36,430 bases of DNA from Bacteroidales bacterium (lineage in GTDB: Bacteria > Bacteroidota > Bacteroidia > Bacteroidales > P3). The notes below the pieces were generated by a model. The model had not been told where the DNA came from and did no database searches. It saw only the letters and a program-made list of their open reading frames with translations. Below are positions 27,597-36,430 of this stretch, piece by piece (the first letter of the stretch is position 1; every line of letters begins with the position of its first letter). The position numbers and the translations under genes were made by a program. Location of the stretch: the NCBI GenBank assembly GCA_028709955.1, contig JAQUTD010000007.1:1-36430 (forward strand), in the 5' to 3' direction.

Positions 27597-28712
27597 TTAT
27601 CTAACAGCCTTAATTCCTCCTGTTTTAATATCAAAAATTATGTTTTGCTTTTTAGAGTTAAAGGATTTTATTATACCATATTGATTTAGCTCAACGGTTG
27701 AAGAGTATGTCTTTTTTGGAGTTTCAACACTCACTTGAACTTGTTCAGGAATTGAATAGTAAACTCCATCTATACCTGATATTTCTTTATTCTTAAGATT
27801 TACTACTAATGAAGAGTCTGTTTTATCCATAACAACACTCCTATTTATTATACTTTCTGTTTGATTATTGGTATGAAAGCGAGCTAAAAGAGGAATTGGA
27901 GAATTAGATAATTGCAGAACTAAGTCTTCTTCTGAGATTAATGGTTTGTGAGGGACAAGTTTATATATGAAGGTTTCTTCAACGATAGTTTCTGTTCCAG
28001 TGAATAAAGAAACATAACCATCTATTATCTCATCCAATTGTTTATACATAAAGTCAATTGTTGTGTTTATATAAGTTCCATCGAGTCCAGACGATAGAAT
28101 ATCTATTTGTTTATCTCTCAAATGCTCGATTCTTGTTATAACTTCCTCAGCAGTAAGATTCATTTTTTCCAACATTCCTTTTTGTTGTAGTCTTGTTTCA
28201 AAAATTGGTTTGGTTGGCAAAGATTGATTAGCTTGTATTTGATTTTGAATATTTTTTTGCTCAGAAAATTTTTGCTCAGAAGAATTATTATTATAATTTC
28301 CGCAATCTTCATTTGCAACTTCTTTAGTTTGTAATTTAATACTTTTCAAAGTTCCTATTGTTGATTTTTCTACAATTAGATTATCATTATAAAGCAATAA
28401 AGCAAATTGTTGAATTGGTTCGTGTTGAGGTTTTGTGCTTATATTAATATCTTTTACCGAGTATATAACTTCATCGTTTAAAATTACATTCTTAACTCCC
28501 AATAGGTTGCTTTTATTTGCAAAAATTCCTTTTTGTCTTATCAGTTTTGTGTAAGCTACTTCAAAAACAACTTCTGTTGAAGCTGGAATTGAATAATAGA
28601 TTGTTGTTTTTGTATTGTTTTTTGGAATAGATTCTATAGGGTAAGATTTATACATTGAGGAACATGAGCTAACAAAAATTGCAATAAGTGCAATTAGAAT
28701 AATCTTTTTCAT
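27597..28712 (-). CDS. DUF4831 family lipoprotein
   Basis: Lipobox IFVSSCSS; YYSIPASTEVVFEVAYTKLIRQKGIFA; GVYYSIPEQVQVSV pattern. Confidence 0.8.
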   Translation of the reverse strand: MKKIILIALIAIFVSSCSSMYKSYPIESIPKNNTKTTIYYSIPASTEVVFEVAYTKLIRQKGIFANKSNLLGVKNVILNDEVIYSVKDINISTKPQHEPIQQFALLLYNDNLIVEKSTIGTLKSIKLQTKEVANEDCGNYNNNSSEQKFSEQKNIQNQIQANQSLPTKPIFETRLQQKGMLEKMNLTAEEVITRIEHLRDKQIDILSSGLDGTYINTTIDFMYKQLDEIIDGYVSLFTGTETIVEETFIYKLVPHKPLISEEDLVLQLSNSPIPLLARFHTNNQTESIINRSVVMDKTDSSLVVNLKNKEISGIDGVYYSIPEQVQVSVETPKKTYSSTVELNQYGIIKSFNSKKQNIIFDIKTGGIKAVR

Positions 28713-28717
28713 AATTT

Positions 28718-30448
28718 TTATTTTTTTATTTTTACTTCTTTTATTGCTTTTAAACGAAATACCCCATACTTATCATTTTTTCTAATATATTGATAACTTT
28801 TACCTTTTTTGAAAGAAACATAAAGTAGATTTGCTAATTGTTCAAGCTCAGATTTTATTAATCCCGAATCAATTATATTAAATACTTTATTATAATTATT
28901 ATCTATAACAAATAACTCTTTACCATTAACAGCAAAAGCATAACCCCTATGGAGTGGAGTTAAGTAGTCAAAATATTGTTTGGTTATTGGAATAAATGTT
29001 TTTCTATTGGCATATGTCCATCCTTTAGAATTCTTAACAAGAATAATTGAATCAAAAGCTAATCCTATTTCATTATATCTTACATTAAGAATCTTTGATT
29101 TAGGCTGAATAATATTATTTCTTATAATTGATTTTTTTAATTTTGAATCTTCAACATAGGTTAAATTTGAATCTTGAATATCAACTATTAAATTTAGACC
29201 ATCATAAATTTTATCTCCTTTTGTCCCAAAAATTGTAAATCTATTATTTCTTCTTGCAACAAAAAAAGTATCTGATTCAATATAAGCTTTAACATCATCA
29301 AATTCAGGCATAACATACATTACTCCTTTGTCACTAATTATACCTTTACCTCCATTTTGAATTTGATTATAGAAATTAGGATGGTTTGCAGGCTCAATAT
29401 CATCATAATAAGCTTGAAAAATCGGTTTTCCTCTTTTATTTAATACTGCAGTTTTGTTGTTAGAATTTTTTGTTTTAATGTATTGAACATTATTGTATGT
29501 TTCAACATGGAATCCTTCAAATTGTGAATTAGTTAATATTTTTCCATCCTTATTCATTAATCCCCATTGATCATTTAACTTATAAGAATAAACCTCGTCT
29601 TCAATAACAACACTCATATCTTGATATTTTGGCTCCACAATAATATTCCCTTCATAATCCATCATTCCAACAAGTGAATTAACCCTAAATAGCATTCTAT
29701 ACCAATCAAACTTTACAACATCTTTTGCACTAATTTTTATCGATTTTTCCTTTACTTGGTCTCCTTGTCTGTTTAATATTTGCATTTTATCTCCATTTCT
29801 AATGTAGAAATTTCCACCCCCTAAATATTTCACAACATCACAATTAGGTTCTGCAATCCATGCAAAAGGAAGTAATGAAGTATTGAGAACTTCAACAAAT
29901 GAAATCAAAGTGTCTGCATCAAAATATTCAACAATTTCACTGTTAGTGTTAAATACCATATTTTTTTCTTCAATTGTTGCAACAAAAAAAGTATCTTCAT
30001 CAATCAACACTTTCACTGTATCAAATTCTGGGTAGAGATATCCCAATCCATCAAAATTAACTATTCCATATTTATTATTATACATTGTAAGAAGCAAATC
30101 TTCCTTTGTAATAAATAAATCTTCAAACATTGGCTGAATCAACACCTTGCCATCAGTATTCAATAATGCCATTCTTCCATTAGGCATTTTCCCTTTAATA
30201 TAAATAACATCATTAACTTCATAAGCAGAAACACTTTCAAAATATGGTTCATAAACTAAAAAACCTAATCTATCTATTAACCCCACTTTACCTTTTGAAG
30301 TAAAAGAAAATAGGGTTGATGGTTTTAATTCCTTTAGATCATATACTGAATCATATTTTATTGAAAGTTCTCGCATTAATTCTTTCTCTTGAGAAAATAA
30401 GGAGAAACTCAAGCCAAACAAAGATATAAATAAGAATATTTTTTTCAT
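28718..30448 (-). CDS. WG repeat-containing exported protein
   Basis: Signal peptide plus degenerate WG-like repeats (KGKVGLIDRLGFLVYEPYFESV, NKYGIVNFDGLGYLYPEFDTV, NSLVGMMDYEGNIIVEPKYQDM, DQWGLMNKDGKILTNSQFEGF). Confidence 0.85.
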   Translation of the reverse strand: MKKIFLFISLFGLSFSLFSQEKELMRELSIKYDSVYDLKELKPSTLFSFTSKGKVGLIDRLGFLVYEPYFESVSAYEVNDVIYIKGKMPNGRMALLNTDGKVLIQPMFEDLFITKEDLLLTMYNNKYGIVNFDGLGYLYPEFDTVKVLIDEDTFFVATIEEKNMVFNTNSEIVEYFDADTLISFVEVLNTSLLPFAWIAEPNCDVVKYLGGGNFYIRNGDKMQILNRQGDQVKEKSIKISAKDVVKFDWYRMLFRVNSLVGMMDYEGNIIVEPKYQDMSVVIEDEVYSYKLNDQWGLMNKDGKILTNSQFEGFHVETYNNVQYIKTKNSNNKTAVLNKRGKPIFQAYYDDIEPANHPNFYNQIQNGGKGIISDKGVMYVMPEFDDVKAYIESDTFFVARRNNRFTIFGTKGDKIYDGLNLIVDIQDSNLTYVEDSKLKKSIIRNNIIQPKSKILNVRYNEIGLAFDSIILVKNSKGWTYANRKTFIPITKQYFDYLTPLHRGYAFAVNGKELFVIDNNYNKVFNIIDSGLIKSELEQLANLLYVSFKKGKSYQYIRKNDKYGVFRLKAIKEVKIKK

Positions 30449-30467
30449 TTTATATTTTTAAAAAGTT

Positions 30468-31502
30468 TTATAATTTTGGTTCTTGTTGACTTAGACAATG
30501 AAAAGAACCTAAGCCCCATATAATTTCAGTAGAATCAATGCCTATAATTTTTCTATCTTTAAAGCATTCTTCTAAAATGTAGATTGCCTTATTGTCGTTT
30601 TTCGAATTAAAAATTGGAACTATAACACTTTCATTTGCAATGTAGAAATTTGCATATGAAGCTGGCAATCGTTGGTCTTCCCAAACAACTTCATCTGGCA
30701 TAGGAAGCTCAACAATATTCATTTGTTTACCATTTTCTAGTCTTGCCTTTGTTAGAAGTTTCAAATTTTCTTGAAGAGGATGATAATTTTTATCTCTCTT
30801 ATTTTCTTCAATAACAGTAATAATTGTATCTTCATTAATAAAACGAGTAATGTCATCAATATGTCCATCTGTATCATCACCCTCAATTCCATCCCCAAGC
30901 CATATCACATTGTCAACTCCGTAATAATTAATCAATTTTTCTTCTATCTCAGCTTTGTTAAGATTAAAATTTCTATTTTCATTCAAAAGACAAGATGTTG
31001 TAGTAATAAGAGTTCCTTTACCATTAAAATCAACAGATCCTCCTTCCATAATAATACCTGGGTTAAATGTAAAAAGGTCTAATTCTTTTGCAATTAAAGA
31101 AGGTATTTTATTATCTAATTCAGAAGGGTATTTACCTCCCCAAGCATTATATTCCCAGTCAACAATTGCTTTCTTGTTTTCTTTTTTGTTAATCACAAAA
31201 GCAGGACCATGATCCCTACACCAAGCATCATTTGTTGGAAAAGAGTGAAAACGGATATTTGAGAGATTAACTTCAATTAAGTTAAGTTCCATTTCAACAT
31301 TCTTTAACATTTTTTGATTAAGAATATTTATATTTACAATCTCATTTTTAGCAAGCTCTTTAATAAAAAGGTTGTAGAAAGGAAAGATTGTATGAATTTT
31401 ATCAGGCCAAGAATTCTCATTATGAGGATAAGAAAGCCATGTACTTTCGTGCTTATGCCATTCAGCAGGGAAATAATATCCTAATTCTTTTGGTGTTTGC
31501 AT
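30468..31502 (-). CDS. aguA: Agmatine deiminase (peptidylarginine deiminase-like family)
   Basis: YYFPAEWHKHESTWLSYPHNENSWP, NDAWCRDHGPAFVIN, WEYNAWGGKYP, MEGGSVDFNGKGTLITTTSCLLNENRN, GDDTDGHIDDITRF, terminal GSFHCLSQQEP. Confidence 0.93.
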   Translation of the reverse strand: MQTPKELGYYFPAEWHKHESTWLSYPHNENSWPDKIHTIFPFYNLFIKELAKNEIVNINILNQKMLKNVEMELNLIEVNLSNIRFHSFPTNDAWCRDHGPAFVINKKENKKAIVDWEYNAWGGKYPSELDNKIPSLIAKELDLFTFNPGIIMEGGSVDFNGKGTLITTTSCLLNENRNFNLNKAEIEEKLINYYGVDNVIWLGDGIEGDDTDGHIDDITRFINEDTIITVIEENKRDKNYHPLQENLKLLTKARLENGKQMNIVELPMPDEVVWEDQRLPASYANFYIANESVIVPIFNSKNDNKAIYILEECFKDRKIIGIDSTEIIWGLGSFHCLSQQEPKL

Positions 31503-31512
31503 TTTTATTATT

Positions 31513-31520
31513 CAAATTTA
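31513..31520 (-). promoter_or_regulatory. Candidate -7 element (TAAATTTG) upstream of the agmatine deiminase gene
   Basis: CAAATTTA on the + strand, 11 bp before the ATG at 31502; no clear -33. Confidence 0.3.
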
Positions 31521-31582
31521 CTTATTAAATCATACATGATAAATCAGACGCGATAAATAGCATCTCTATTGTCCAATATTGT

Positions 31583-32449
31583 TTATTCGTTATCTATATA
31601 TCTTTTTGTTATTGGTTGATAAGAATCTATTCTTCTGTCTCTTAAAAATGGCCAATGTATTCTATAATGATTTGTTAGTTCAGTATCTAATTCAATAACA
31701 TGAATTTTTTCATCAAAATGTGGTGCCTGATAGAGAATTGAACCAAATGGATTCGAAACAAAACTTCCTCCCCAAAACTGCATTCCCCCTTCAATTCCTG
31801 TCCTATTTACAGAAACTGTATGAACTCCATTTGCAACTGCATGTGAACGTTGTATGGTTTGCCAAGCATTGTATTGTTCAATATTTGTATTTTCATCCTG
31901 ATTTAATGCCCAACCTATTGCTGTTGGATAAAATAAAATCTCGGCGCCCATGAGTGCTGTTATTCGACTTGCCTCAGGATACCATTGGTCCCAACAAATT
32001 AAAACTCCAATTTTTCCATACTTTGTTTCAAATACCTTATATCCTAAGTCACCTGGAGTAAAATAAAACTTTTCATAATATCCAGGATCATCTGGAATAT
32101 GCATTTTCCTATATTTTCCTAAATATTCTCCATCTGCATCAATAACAGCAGTTGTGTTAAAATATAGACCTTGAGCCTTTTTTTCAAACATTGATGCAAT
32201 AATAACAACTTCTAACTCTTTAGCTAAGTCTTGAAACCTTTTTGTTGTTGGGCCAGGAATTGATTCTGCTAGATTGAAATTATCGTAATCTTCAACATCG
32301 CAAAAATATAATGATGAAAATAATTCTTCTAAGCATATAATATTTGCACCTTTTTTTGCAGCAGTACGAATATCTTCGAGAGTTCTTTTTATGTTATTTT
32401 CCTTATCCCTCTCACAAGATGTTTGAACTAATCCTACTTTCACTTTCAT
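31583..32449 (-). CDS. aguB: N-carbamoylputrescine amidase (carbon-nitrogen hydrolase)
   Basis: IICLEELFSSLYFC, KYRKMHIPDDPGYYEKFYFTPGD, GVLICWDQWYPEASR, nitrilase-superfamily E-K-C triad. Confidence 0.93.
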   Translation of the reverse strand: MKVKVGLVQTSCERDKENNIKRTLEDIRTAAKKGANIICLEELFSSLYFCDVEDYDNFNLAESIPGPTTKRFQDLAKELEVVIIASMFEKKAQGLYFNTTAVIDADGEYLGKYRKMHIPDDPGYYEKFYFTPGDLGYKVFETKYGKIGVLICWDQWYPEASRITALMGAEILFYPTAIGWALNQDENTNIEQYNAWQTIQRSHAVANGVHTVSVNRTGIEGGMQFWGGSFVSNPFGSILYQAPHFDEKIHVIELDTELTNHYRIHWPFLRDRRIDSYQPITKRYIDNE

Positions 32450-33354
32450 GATATATGTTTATTTAATTTTTTCCTTTTAAAATCAATTTGACTTAAAAAC
32501 ACTCCTAATATAACGATTATTATTCCTAAAATTTTACTTATAGTCAATATTTCTTTGCCCAAAATTACTACAAAAATTATAGTTACAATTGGAACTGCAT
32601 TAGTAAACACAGTTGTTTTTGTTATAGTAAGTCGTTTTGCTGAATATGAATAACAGATAAAAGCAACTGAAGAACAAAGTATTGCAAGTGCAAACAAAGG
32701 ATAAAGAGTTTCAATATCAAAATTAAGTTTTGATATGTTCTTATATTCAAACACAAAAAATAGTGGCAAATAATAGATGGCTCCAATAATATTTTGAGTC
32801 GTTGTTATTGTGATTGCTTCATATTTTTGAATAACTTTAAACAAAACAACACTATACCCTGCTGCTGAAAAAACAGCTAAAAACATAAAAGCAATTCCCT
32901 TACCACTAACATTAAATGTTAGGTCTGATGAAATTGACATTATTCCTAATCCAATAATGGTTAAAAACACACCTATAAGAATTTGCCAACGAAGTTGCTC
33001 CTTATGAAAGAAAAATAACATAAAAGGTACAAATACTGGAATAGTTGAAATGATTATTGAACCTAAACTTGCATCAACATATTTCAAACCCCAGTTTTCA
33101 CCAAAAAAATAAAGAAAAGGCTCAAAGAAAGCAAGCAACATAAATAATTTATAGTCTTTTTTTTCTATTTTGTCTAATTTACCAGACAATTTAAAAACTA
33201 CATAAAGGAGAATGGCAGAAATAACTAATCGAAGAGTTATAATAATAATTGGAGTAAAACCGGCATTTAGTAAATCTTTAGTCCAGATAAAACTCATTCC
33301 CCAAAAAAGCATTGAGAAAAAAATTGCAATGTAGGCGTATAGTTTTTGAAGCAT
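32446..33354 (-). CDS. DMT superfamily (EamA) transporter
   Basis: Ten-TM pattern, MLFWGMSFIWTKDLL, WGLKYVDASLGSIIISTIPVFVPFM, GLGIMSIS. Confidence 0.88.
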   Translation of the reverse strand: MLQKLYAYIAIFFSMLFWGMSFIWTKDLLNAGFTPIIIITLRLVISAILLYVVFKLSGKLDKIEKKDYKLFMLLAFFEPFLYFFGENWGLKYVDASLGSIIISTIPVFVPFMLFFFHKEQLRWQILIGVFLTIIGLGIMSISSDLTFNVSGKGIAFMFLAVFSAAGYSVVLFKVIQKYEAITITTTQNIIGAIYYLPLFFVFEYKNISKLNFDIETLYPLFALAILCSSVAFICYSYSAKRLTITKTTVFTNAVPIVTIIFVVILGKEILTISKILGIIIVILGVFLSQIDFKRKKLNKHIS

Positions 33355-33407
33355 AATTAATAATATATTTAATTTGCAAATATCCGAAAAATTTATATTT
33401 TAATTGC

Positions 33408-33415
33408 TACATTTG
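33408..33415 (+). promoter_or_regulatory. Candidate -7 element (TACATTTG)
   Basis: TAnnTTTG match 26 bp before the ATG at 33442. Confidence 0.4.
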
Positions 33416-33441
33416 CAAAACTAATAGAATTAAATTTATTG

Positions 33442-33933
33442 ATGAAAACAATTGGACTACTTTCTGACACCCACGGCTCTATTCCAAAGCAAGTCTACAC
33501 TTTCTTTGAAGAAGTGGACATAATTCTTCACGCAGGTGATATTGGCTCAACTGACGCTTATGAAGAATTGAAACATTTTAAACCATTAGTTGCTGTATAT
33601 GGAAATATTGACGGATACGAATTATACTCACAAATAAAAAAAATAGAGACTATCAATATTGAAGAAACAAAAATAATAATGACTCATATTGGAGGGTATC
33701 CAAAACACTATGAAAAGCATATTAAAGAATTTTTGAAAATAGAGAAACCTAAAATATTCATCTCAGGACATAGCCATATACTAAAAGTAATTTACGACAC
33801 TGAATTAAATCTTCTTCATATAAACCCAGGTGCAGCTGGCAAATATGGATTTCATAATGTGTGTACAATGATTAGATTTAATGTTGAATATGGGAAACCA
33901 AAAGACTTAGAAGTTTTGGAATATGCTAAATAG
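33442..33933 (+). CDS. YfcE/MJ0936-type metallophosphoesterase
   Basis: LLSDTHGSIPKQVYTF, ILHAGDIGS, AVYGNIDG, MTHIGGYP, ISGHSHI; the listed ORF begins at TTG, ATG is at 33442. Confidence 0.92.
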   Translation: MKTIGLLSDTHGSIPKQVYTFFEEVDIILHAGDIGSTDAYEELKHFKPLVAVYGNIDGYELYSQIKKIETINIEETKIIMTHIGGYPKHYEKHIKEFLKIEKPKIFISGHSHILKVIYDTELNLLHINPGAAGKYGFHNVCTMIRFNVEYGKPKDLEVLEYAK

Positions 33934-33959
33934 TTAATCGTAAGTTTAAATTATTTTAC

Positions 33960-33967
33960 TAATTTTG
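33960..33967 (+). promoter_or_regulatory. Candidate -7 element (TAATTTTG)
   Basis: TAnnTTTG match 24 bp before the ATG at 33992. Confidence 0.4.
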
Positions 33968-33991
33968 CAGCAAATAAACTAAGAAATAGGA

Positions 33992-34822
33992 ATGAGAAAA
34001 ATTTTATTGATAGCATTGCTAAGTTTTTTAACCTTACACACCTCTGCACAATTCATAAACAAATCGGAATTTGGATTAATTGTTGGGGGAGGAAACTATA
34101 TTGGAGACATTAATCCTAATTACAATTTCTACAACACAAAACTGATGGTTGGAGCAATCTATCGTTATAATATCAATCCGCGTTGGGTATTAAGAGGAAG
34201 TCTATTATTTGGATCTGTTGAAGCAGAAGATTCTCATTTCGGGAACATTAGAAATCTTAGTTTTCAATCGAAAATTAACGAAATTTCTGCAACATGTGAG
34301 TTTAACTTTTTTGATTACCAAACTGGAAGCAAAAAACATAGAATTAGTCCTTATATTTTTGGAGGGATTGGAGTATTTGTTATGAACCCAAAAACTCTAA
34401 TTAAGCATCCATTAACCTATGAAACAGAATGGGTAGAACTCCAACCCCTTTCAACTGAAGGGCAAGGCATGGAAGGATACTATTCCCCCTACTCACTTAC
34501 TCAAATTTCAATCCCCTTCGGATTAGGTGTTAAATTTAGTGTTAATAAATATGTATGCGTTGGTATAGAATGGGGACTTAGAAAAACTTTCACAGACTAT
34601 ATTGATGATGTTAGTAATAATTATGTTGATAGATTGGAGCTTTTGGAGTGGAGTGGTGAATTAGGGCAAGCAGCAGCTGACAGAACAAATGAAATAAAAG
34701 AAAACACTTACAATTCGGCAGGCTCAATGAGAGGAAATCCTCAAACAAAAGATTGGTATCAATTCTTTGGTTTAACCATAACTTCTAAAATCCCTCACAA
34801 AAACAAATGTATTACCTTTTAA
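33992..34822 (+). CDS. DUF6089-like outer membrane beta-barrel protein
   Basis: Signal peptide ...LHTSAQF; FGLIVGGGNYIGDINPNYNFYNTKLMVGAIYRYNINPRWVLRGSLLFG; barrel-like alternation. Confidence 0.8.
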   Translation: MRKILLIALLSFLTLHTSAQFINKSEFGLIVGGGNYIGDINPNYNFYNTKLMVGAIYRYNINPRWVLRGSLLFGSVEAEDSHFGNIRNLSFQSKINEISATCEFNFFDYQTGSKKHRISPYIFGGIGVFVMNPKTLIKHPLTYETEWVELQPLSTEGQGMEGYYSPYSLTQISIPFGLGVKFSVNKYVCVGIEWGLRKTFTDYIDDVSNNYVDRLELLEWSGELGQAAADRTNEIKENTYNSAGSMRGNPQTKDWYQFFGLTITSKIPHKNKCITF

Positions 34823-34893
34823 GATAATTCTTTGCTTAGATTTATTTATTTTAATCTTCGATTCTTAAGAAGAAATATTACACAAAAGCTTAC

Positions 34894-35814
34894 TTAATAA
34901 TCCAAAAAGAAGAAAAGAGTTGAAAGGCTAATTATTAACCAAAGTATAATTCCCAACAAAAAAGCTCTTAGTCCTGCTGTTTTCATATCTTCAAGCGAGA
35001 ATGAAGTTCCAATTAAGAATAATGCTATAACCATACCTTTCTTTCCTAACCAATTTAAATGGTTAAAAGTTTCAGCATAAGATGGTAAATAATAGGCTAG
35101 AATTATTGCTATCACAAAATAAAGAATAAACCATGGAATCTTAACTTTTCCACCTTTTGATTCTTTCCTATTAATAAATAAAACAAGGAAAGAAAGTGGG
35201 ATAATCCATAAGGTTCTAGTAAGTTTTACAGTTGTTGCAATTTCCAATGCCTCAGAACCATAAGCAGCACCAGCTCCAACAACAGATGAGGTGTCATGAA
35301 TTGCAATTGCCGACCAATAACCAAAGCTTTCTTGGCTCATTCCCAAAGCATGACCAATAATAGGAAATATAAAAAGAGCTATTGCATTAAGCACAAAAAT
35401 TACAGTTAAAGCAAAGGTAATTTGATTATTCTTAGCATTAATAATTGGAGAAACAGCAGCAATTGCACTCCCTCCACAAATAGCAGTTCCAGAAGAAATC
35501 AACATTGTAGTATTCTTCTCCACTTTAAACAAATAACCCAAAGCCAAGCCAAAAAGAAATGTAAGAAATACAGATGTAGCCGTTAATAAAACCCCAGTTT
35601 GAGAAGTTTCCACAACCTTTTGCAAGCTCATTCCAAATCCCATCAACACAATTGACCATTGAAGAATCTTGGAAGTGTATTTCTTAATTTCGTATGGTTT
35701 TTCTACTTTTAATAATGTTAATAGAATTCCTGCTGCTAATGCTATTGGTGCTGTAAAGAAAGGCATTAAACATAGGAAAGGTATAACATAATAAAGAACT
35801 GATAGTTTTTTCAT
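34894..35814 (-). CDS. YeiH family putative sulfate exporter (UPF0324)
   Basis: LGYLFKVEKNTTMLISSGTAICGGSAIAAVSPIINAKNNQ, AIHDTSSVVGAGAAYG, GTSFSLEDMKTAGLRA. Confidence 0.92.
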   Translation of the reverse strand: MKKLSVLYYVIPFLCLMPFFTAPIALAAGILLTLLKVEKPYEIKKYTSKILQWSIVLMGFGMSLQKVVETSQTGVLLTATSVFLTFLFGLALGYLFKVEKNTTMLISSGTAICGGSAIAAVSPIINAKNNQITFALTVIFVLNAIALFIFPIIGHALGMSQESFGYWSAIAIHDTSSVVGAGAAYGSEALEIATTVKLTRTLWIIPLSFLVLFINRKESKGGKVKIPWFILYFVIAIILAYYLPSYAETFNHLNWLGKKGMVIALFLIGTSFSLEDMKTAGLRAFLLGIILWLIISLSTLFFFLDY

Positions 35815-35856
35815 ATTGTTATATTTAAGTTTAATGGCTGCAAAATTACAACTTAT

Positions 35857-36430
35857 TTATGACTTCTTATAATCTCCTGGAGTTATTCCGGTTTGGTGCT
35901 TGAAATACTTGCAAAAGAAAGATTGTGATACAAAATTCAAATAATCAGCTATTTCTTTTATTGTCATATCAGAGTATTTTAAGAGTGTTTGTGCTTCCAA
36001 AATTACATACTGATCTATCCACTCTGCTGCTGATTTAGCAGAGGTTTCTTTAATAAGTTTAGAAAGATATTTTGGAGTAATATTTAGTTTATCTGCATAG
36101 AATCCAACTGAACGCTCTGTTTGATGATAATCATTTAAGATAGTCATAAATTGTTCAAAAAGCAGAGTTTTTCTCATATTTTTATTAATGCTTAGATTGG
36201 AGACTATTGTGTTTGATTTATGAAGCCCATCCATTAGTGCATAACAAACTGCTGAAATTAATCCTTGAACAACTTCCAATTTATGTGAAATGTTTGGCGA
36301 AATAATTATTTGCTTAGTGAGATTAAAAAATTTGTTGTAAAGTTGTATATATTCTCTGTCAAGTGCTTGACATGATTGATTATGTACTTGCATATAGAGT
36401 GGAAGTATGTTTTTTATATCAATATGAATG
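35857..36430 (-). CDS. AraC family transcriptional regulator, truncated by the window edge
   Basis: C-terminal HTH: ITPKYLSKLIKETSAKSAAEWIDQYVILEAQTLLKYSDMTIKEIADYLNFVSQSFFCKYFKHQTGITPGDYKKS; the frame stays open through 36430 (reads ...DIKNILPLYMQVHNQ). Confidence 0.9.
   Translation of the reverse strand, partial: IHIDIKNILPLYMQVHNQSCQALDREYIQLYNKFFNLTKQIIISPNISHKLEVVQGLISAVCYALMDGLHKSNTIVSNLSINKNMRKTLLFEQFMTILNDYHQTERSVGFYADKLNITPKYLSKLIKETSAKSAAEWIDQYVILEAQTLLKYSDMTIKEIADYLNFVSQSFFCKYFKHQTGITPGDYKKS

Noticed and set aside
34823-34893. Possible terminator (TTCTTAAGAA palindrome) between convergent DUF6089-like and YeiH genes
   Set aside because: No adequate loop, stem length or T-tract; unsupported as a terminator.
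1-36430. tRNA/rRNA genes, transposases, prophage or classical defence systems
   Set aside because: Intergenic regions are short and AT-rich with no cloverleaf-like sequence seen, and no ORF resembles a transposase, integrase, phage or defence protein.

Overview
Low-GC chromosomal window, most likely from a Bacteroidota (Bacteroidales-like) genome. The evidence is TAnnTTTG-type -7 boxes, a T9SS C-terminal sorting domain, DUF4831, DUF6089 and BT_3928-like proteins, and the folP/cdaA/DUF1599/DoxX/tpiA neighbourhood. Content is mostly housekeeping: about 31 CDSs including recQ, rfbC, lpdA, Na/Pi cotransporter, dnaA, yigZ, ribD, prmC, M3 peptidase, plsY, prmA, tpiA, folP, cdaA, agmatine deiminase and N-carbamoylputrescine amidase, EamA, YfcE, YeiH and an edge-truncated AraC regulator. 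I see no convincing tRNA, rRNA, CRISPR array, prophage or transposase. The most distinctive non-coding signal is three exact copies of a 15-bp palindrome, TATGTTG(C/G)CAACATA, at a strict 22-bp period (22808-22866), between an orphan DppB-type permease and tpiA. Other points of interest are a 1495-aa secreted protein of unrecognised family in the tpiA-prmA-plsY run, a duplicated DUF1599 protein, the dnaA upstream region, and overlapping mutually exclusive hairpins after cdaA. I did not identify a clear new defence or mobile system. All family calls are from reading the protein sequences, with no database search.
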